Assembly (NCBI GenBank): GCA_026770025.1
Contig: JAMXDE010000031.1
Location: 496,001-560,000, forward strand
From: Craspedostauros australis
Lineage: Eukaryota > Bacillariophyta > Bacillariophyceae > Mastogloiales > Achnanthaceae
Length of the DNA: 64,000 bases
Direction of reading: 5' to 3'
The notes under the pieces are model-generated. The model did not search any database and was not told the DNA's origin. It saw only the letters and a program-made list of their open reading frames with translations. Shown here piece after piece: positions 62,899-64,000 of this stretch. The position numbers were made by a program, and so were the translations under genes. Every line of letters starts with the position of its first letter. Positions within the stretch are counted from its first letter, which is position 1.

Positions 62899-64000
62899 TT
62901 AGAACTGCACGACAGATGGGTCCTTGCGTAAAAGTTCGTAGATGGTGCCGATGTTGGCAGATGGGTTGAATGCGGGCATCAATCCGGTCTTGGGATCAAC
63001 TTCCGTCAATGCATTGGGGTAACTCTTCCAGAGCTGCTTGGTCCCTTCGTTCCATTGCTTGCCGCTTCCGATGGCCATGTGCAATGGCAGCTGGCCAGTC
63101 TTGGCGTAGCGTATCTTCGCTGCTTCCGGGTCAGCGGAAAGGAGGATGTCGATGACCGACTCGCTCTTTTGCTGCGGCTGCGGTTGTTGCTGAGGTGGAT
63201 TTGTTGTATCCGTTGCGTTGGCTGGTGCTGCATCTGCGTTGTGTTGATTCGGAGCCGTGCTGTGATCATCTTCTGCGTGGCTCTCGTTGGATGCGGTGGC
63301 ATCATCGCCGAGGATTTGATCCTCGAGAGTGTAGCCACCATCGGAGAGATCGCGGACCTGATAGATGGGTGCCATCGCTGCGATGTGCAGTGGCGTCATG
63401 CCGTTCTTGTCGCACTCCTTGAGCTGCTGGCGATACAGCGTAGTGGCGATCTTGACAACGGCGCGTGGGCAGTCCACGGTGGAAGCCGCATGCAGCACGT
63501 GCGAGTGGTAGATGAGATCGGTCTCGCAGTCGTTGCGGCTGGCACTGCCGCTGCCAATGCTGTTCTCAGCTGCCTGTTGGGTGGATTGCGTCTGAGGATC
63601 GTTGGTGATGGACCCAGCGTACGCATAGCGCAGCAGGAGCATCGTGCGCCTCCACGCCTCGCCCAATTCGCCCACGAGATCGGCGGACGTCTTGACGTTG
63701 TCAATGACATCGTCTCCGAGGATGACGAAATACCTGACCCAGAGGCGCAGCATCGGCGTGAGGCCTTCGTAGTCGCGTTCGTGCACGGCTGCAGGGTTGG
63801 CCCGCAGGAGCTCGTGGATAACTTCGATGGGCGCGTCGCAACGACATGCCGCATGGAGGGGCGTGTCGCCGTCCACATCGCGCATGGAGGTCTGGCCATG
63901 GTAACCACCCTCCAGGAGGGTACGCACGACGTGGACGGAGGCGTGGGGTGACGAGCACGTGATGTGCAGCGGGTTCATGTTGGACGTTCCCACCATGAGC
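62899..64000 (-). CDS. Ankyrin-repeat protein of diatom type (5' end outside window)
   Basis: At least 366 residues. Ankyrin-like units appear in 'NPLHITCSSPHASVHVVRTLLEGG', 'DGDTPLHAACRCDAPIEVIHELLRANP' (in parts), 'NGMTPLHIAAMAP' and 'TGQLPLHMAIGSG', with a Gln/Asn/Thr-rich insert near the middle. It ends 'GLMPAFNPS...IYELLRKDPSVVQF', a C-terminal form repeatedly seen in large diatom ankyrin families. It is unrelated in repeat sequence to the ANK-BTB family of the accessory island. The coding frame is open to the window edge; the Met at 63996 may not be the true start. Confidence 0.8.
   Translation of the reverse strand, partial: LMVGTSNMNPLHITCSSPHASVHVVRTLLEGGYHGQTSMRDVDGDTPLHAACRCDAPIEVIHELLRANPAAVHERDYEGLTPMLRLWVRYFVILGDDVIDNVKTSADLVGELGEAWRRTMLLLRYAYAGSITNDPQTQSTQQAAENSIGSGSASRNDCETDLIYHSHVLHAASTVDCPRAVVKIATTLYRQQLKECDKNGMTPLHIAAMAPIYQVRDLSDGGYTLEDQILGDDATASNESHAEDDHSTAPNQHNADAAPANATDTTNPPQQQPQPQQKSESVIDILLSADPEAAKIRYAKTGQLPLHMAIGSGKQWNEGTKQLWKSYPNALTEVDPKTGLMPAFNPSANIGTIYELLRKDPSVVQF

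Overview
The window reads as nuclear DNA of a stramenopile, most likely a diatom. A plastid-type bipartite leader (signal peptide ending in a GVAAFVG stretch, cf. the ASAFAP motif) sits on the gene at 61403-62080. The ankyrin protein at the right edge has the diatom-style ending 'IYELLRKDPS'. Most genes are single long exons; one clear 306-base GTAAGT...CAG intron is seen in SYS1. The Copia element resembles the copia-type elements known from diatoms. The species cannot be named from the sequence.

Layout. 1-0.8 kb: remnant of a piggyBac transposon. 1-16.6 kb: host block with a GAF/histidine-kinase-like sensor (-), phytochelatin synthase (+), a TLDc protein (-) and a 2041-residue disordered protein (-). 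18.3-42.5 kb: a gene-poor accessory island. It holds three diverged copies of an ankyrin-repeat plus BTB/BACK gene (18.7, 32.8 and 40.7 kb), a decayed piggyBac transposase with an unusual N-terminal extension (20.7-22.9 kb), a complete and very young Copia retrotransposon with identical 681-base LTRs (24506-32015), a duplicated fragment of unknown function (36.2 and 42.15 kb) and Arg/Ser-rich open frames (36.5-38.7 kb).

43.2-64 kb: a second host block. It contains gamma-SNAP (-) head to head with SYS1 (+), a DUF4864 protein (+), a class IV histone deacetylase (-) head to head with the tRNA deaminase ADAT1 (+), a three-knuckle CCHC protein (-), a C3H/DEDDh exonuclease/RRM protein (+), PDCD5 (+), a plastid-targeted protein of unknown function (-) and an ankyrin protein cut by the window edge (-).

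How parts relate: the host genes are ordinary housekeeping (vesicle traffic, tRNA and RNA processing, chromatin, metal detoxification, light or redox sensing). The most distinctive biology is the ANK-BTB family. Repeat number varies (5, 7, 8), repeats are 102 bases long and nearly identical at DNA level, fresh tandem duplications are visible, and each copy sits beside mobile-element or rearranged DNA. This suggests a fast-evolving set of possible CUL3 substrate adaptors, but the function is inference.
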